From: Clostridiaceae bacterium
GTDB taxonomy: Bacteria; Bacillota; Clostridia; Saccharofermentanales; DTU023
Reading direction: 5' to 3'
Length of the DNA: 5,997 nucleotides
Assembly (NCBI GenBank): GCA_012841255.1
Contig: DUUZ01000012.1
Coordinates: forward strand, 1-5,997
The position numbers were made by a program, and so were the translations under genes. Positions 4,400 through 5,997 of this stretch are shown piece after piece. The notes under the pieces were generated by a model. It worked only from the letters and a program-made list of their open reading frames with translations. It was not told the DNA's origin and ran no database searches. Positions within the stretch are counted from its first letter, which is position 1. Each line of letters opens with the position of its first letter.

Positions 4400-5997
4400 A
4401 TGGATATTTTGAATAAAGATCAGCTTCTGGCTCTGGAAGAGAAATGTATCCAGGAGGAGCCGCCGGCGGCCATGGCGGCCTGCCCGCTCCGGGTCGAGTG
4501 CCGGACCATCTGCATGGCGGTCAAGGACGGCCATTTTGATGCAGCCCGGGCCTCTTACACCAAGTTGGTGCCCCTGCCCCATTCCCTGTCATATCTTTGC
4601 CGGATGCCCTGCACCGATGCCTGTACCCGCAAGGATCTGGGCGGTGCCATCAGGATGCGGGAGCTGGAGTGGGCCGCTATGGCCTACGGCAAGGCCAAGC
4701 CTGCGCCTTTCCGCCCCAAACGCCCGATCGGCAAGGCGGCGGTGATTGGCTCGGGGCCTTTTGGGCTCACAGCAGCGTCCGAATTGTCCAGGAAGGGCTT
4801 TCAGGTGACGCTTTTTGAGAAGGCGGATGAAGCCGGAGGCGGGCTTCTCCAGGCGGATCTTCCAAGGGAGGCCCTGGAGGAGGATCTGAAGCTGGTCAGG
4901 GCCAATGGCGTTGACTTTCGTTTCAATCAGGAGATCCGGGATCCCAAGGATCTCTTAAATGAATACAAGGCTGTGGTGGTTGCGGACGGCAGGCTCATGG
5001 AAGATGTGGATCAAGCCACTCTTTTGACCTCTGAAGAGGGAATTTTCTCGGGAGGACCTTTTACTTCCCTGGTTGAAGCCATCGCCGCCGGCAAGCGGGC
5101 GGCCAATTCAGCCGACCGCTGGGTCAAGAAGGTGTCTGTAACAGCCGGCCGGGAAATGGAGATGGACCGGACCACCCGGCTCTATGTCGAGACTAAATAT
5201 TTTGAGGATGAAGCCCCGGTTGAGGGCAGGTTCTTTTCCCGGGAGGATGCGATCCGGGAGGCGGCCCGCTGCCTGGACTGCCAGTGCATGGAGTGTGCCA
5301 AGGCCTGCGCCTTTATTGCCCACTACAAGCGCTATCCCAAATTGTATCTGCGGGAAATCTACAATAACTTGTCCATTGCCCTGGGCAACCATACCTCCAA
5401 CGCCCTGATCAATGCCTGCAGTCTTTGCGATCAGTGTGAGGTGGTCTGTCCCAACGGGCTGAACCTGGGGGAGGCCATCCAGTCGGCCAGAAATATTATG
5501 GTCAAGACGGAGAAGATGCCGCCTTCGGCCTTTGAGTTTGCCGTGGACGATATGCGCCAGGCCAATTCCAAAAACTCCTATTTTCTCCGTCACCAGCCCG
5601 GGACCCGGACCAGCCTTTATATATTCTTTCCCGGCTGCCAATTGGGGGCTTCGGCTCCGGAGACGGTCAAGAAGACCTATGAGTATCTTTGTCAGAACCT
5701 GGACGGCGGGGTGGCCTTCATGCAGGCCTGCTGCGGGGTCATGGCCCAGTGGGCCGGGGAGACGGAACTCTTCCAAGAGACCAGAAGTATGATCCGGGAG
5801 GCCTGGGAATCGATCGGTCGTCCGAATGTCATCACGTCATGTCCGACCTGCAGAAAAACCCTGGCAGATCTCTTTGATGACGCTGTGACGGACATTTGGG
5901 GAGTTCTCCTGGAGACGGGTCTGCCTGAGATTGACCGGCCTATACCGCTTACCATCCACGATGCCTGCGGAGCCCGGGAGATGGAGGAGACCCGGGA
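4400..5997 (+). CDS. GltD-like flavoprotein fused to Fe-S clusters and an HdrD-like CCG domain (3' end outside window)
   Basis: An open frame of 532 codons runs off the right edge. Order of parts: a GltD-like N-terminal cluster domain with Cys28, 34, 38 and Cys67, 71, 75 (LCRMPCTDACTR); an FAD Rossmann motif VIGSGPFG (115-122) with Glu140 at the end of strand 2; a return to the FAD fold at GIFSGG...LVEAIAAGKRAA (214-235); a Cys-rich pair CLDCQCMECAKAC (291-303) and CSLCDQCEVVCP (340-351); then a CCG motif, Cys413, Cys444-Cys445-Gly446, CPTC (481-484). DAC (521-523) near the edge looks like the start of a second CCG repeat. Only about 16 residues separate the two FAD halves, so the NAD(P)-binding domain of GltD-like enzymes appears absent, and the usual GD acid is Pro220. 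Seen next to an FAD-less aldehyde oxidoreductase, it is best read as its electron acceptor, passing electrons on through Fe-S and CCG clusters. It resembles, from memory, the 'pyridine nucleotide-disulfide oxidoreductase/dicluster-binding' proteins found beside mop in Desulfovibrio. Domains are clear; the role is inferred. Confidence 0.9.
   Translation, partial: MDILNKDQLLALEEKCIQEEPPAAMAACPLRVECRTICMAVKDGHFDAARASYTKLVPLPHSLSYLCRMPCTDACTRKDLGGAIRMRELEWAAMAYGKAKPAPFRPKRPIGKAAVIGSGPFGLTAASELSRKGFQVTLFEKADEAGGGLLQADLPREALEEDLKLVRANGVDFRFNQEIRDPKDLLNEYKAVVVADGRLMEDVDQATLLTSEEGIFSGGPFTSLVEAIAAGKRAANSADRWVKKVSVTAGREMEMDRTTRLYVETKYFEDEAPVEGRFFSREDAIREAARCLDCQCMECAKACAFIAHYKRYPKLYLREIYNNLSIALGNHTSNALINACSLCDQCEVVCPNGLNLGEAIQSARNIMVKTEKMPPSAFEFAVDDMRQANSKNSYFLRHQPGTRTSLYIFFPGCQLGASAPETVKKTYEYLCQNLDGGVAFMQACCGVMAQWAGETELFQETRSMIREAWESIGRPNVITSCPTCRKTLADLFDDAVTDIWGVLLETGLPEIDRPIPLTIHDACGAREMEETR

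Noticed and set aside
4369..4416. Possible 15-codon leader peptide (GTG 4369, after GGAGGGGG) overlapping the start of the next gene
   Set aside because: It has no recognisable composition or regulatory repeat and could easily arise by chance.
5108..5776. Minus-strand open frame of 222 codons within the CCG protein gene
   Set aside because: It lies opposite the clearly coding Cys-motif frame on the plus strand and shows no domain or ribosome binding site that I can support.
1..5997. CRISPR arrays, tRNA or rRNA genes, insertion sequences, in-frame UGA selenocysteine codons
   Set aside because: I saw no direct repeat arrays, RNA gene motifs or transposase signatures. None of the genes supported here contains an internal UGA.

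Overview
This window looks like chromosomal DNA of an anaerobic bacterium with fairly GC-rich genes. The AT-rich intergenic region, AGGAGG-type ribosome binding sites and a near-consensus sigma-70 promoter suit Bacillota (Clostridia-like), but the central enzyme is also typical of Desulfovibrio-type sulfate reducers. The sequence alone does not fix the genus.

Layout: (1) Bases 2-142, plus strand, hold the last 46 codons of a 12-TM transporter of the major facilitator type. (2) Bases 151-1323, minus strand, converge on it with an 8-bp gap. They encode a 390-aa two-TM membrane protein that looks like a sensor histidine kinase whose phospho-acceptor His and ATP-binding motifs are degenerate. (3) Bases 1324-1538 are an AT-rich divergent promoter region. 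It has a plus-strand TTGACA-17-GATAAT promoter, a perfect 11-bp palindrome on the -35 box, a small leader hairpin and a strong Shine-Dalgarno. (4) Bases 1539-4277 encode a 912-aa single-chain molybdopterin aldehyde oxidoreductase of the Desulfovibrio gigas MOP type. It has two [2Fe-2S] domains and the Mo domains, and no FAD domain. (5) Bases 4278-4399 carry two hairpins. (6) Bases 4400 to the window end encode a partial, at least 532-aa, multi-cofactor protein. Its parts are a GltD-like N-terminal Cys domain, an FAD Rossmann fold, a pair of Cys clusters, and a CCG (heterodisulfide-reductase-like) domain with a second CCG repeat cut by the window edge.

Working model (inference): MOP oxidises an aldehyde and passes two electrons through its 2Fe-2S clusters. 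Having no FAD module, it hands them to the downstream flavin/Fe-S/CCG protein. That protein appears to lack the NAD(P)-binding domain of its GltD-like relatives, so the final acceptor may be a thiol/disulfide, quinone or ferredoxin-type partner rather than NAD(P)+. The pair matches, from memory, the first two genes of a conserved locus in Desulfovibrio vulgaris (around DVU1559-DVU1551), whose further genes are poorly understood and partly selenium-linked. The rest of that system, if present, lies just beyond the right edge.
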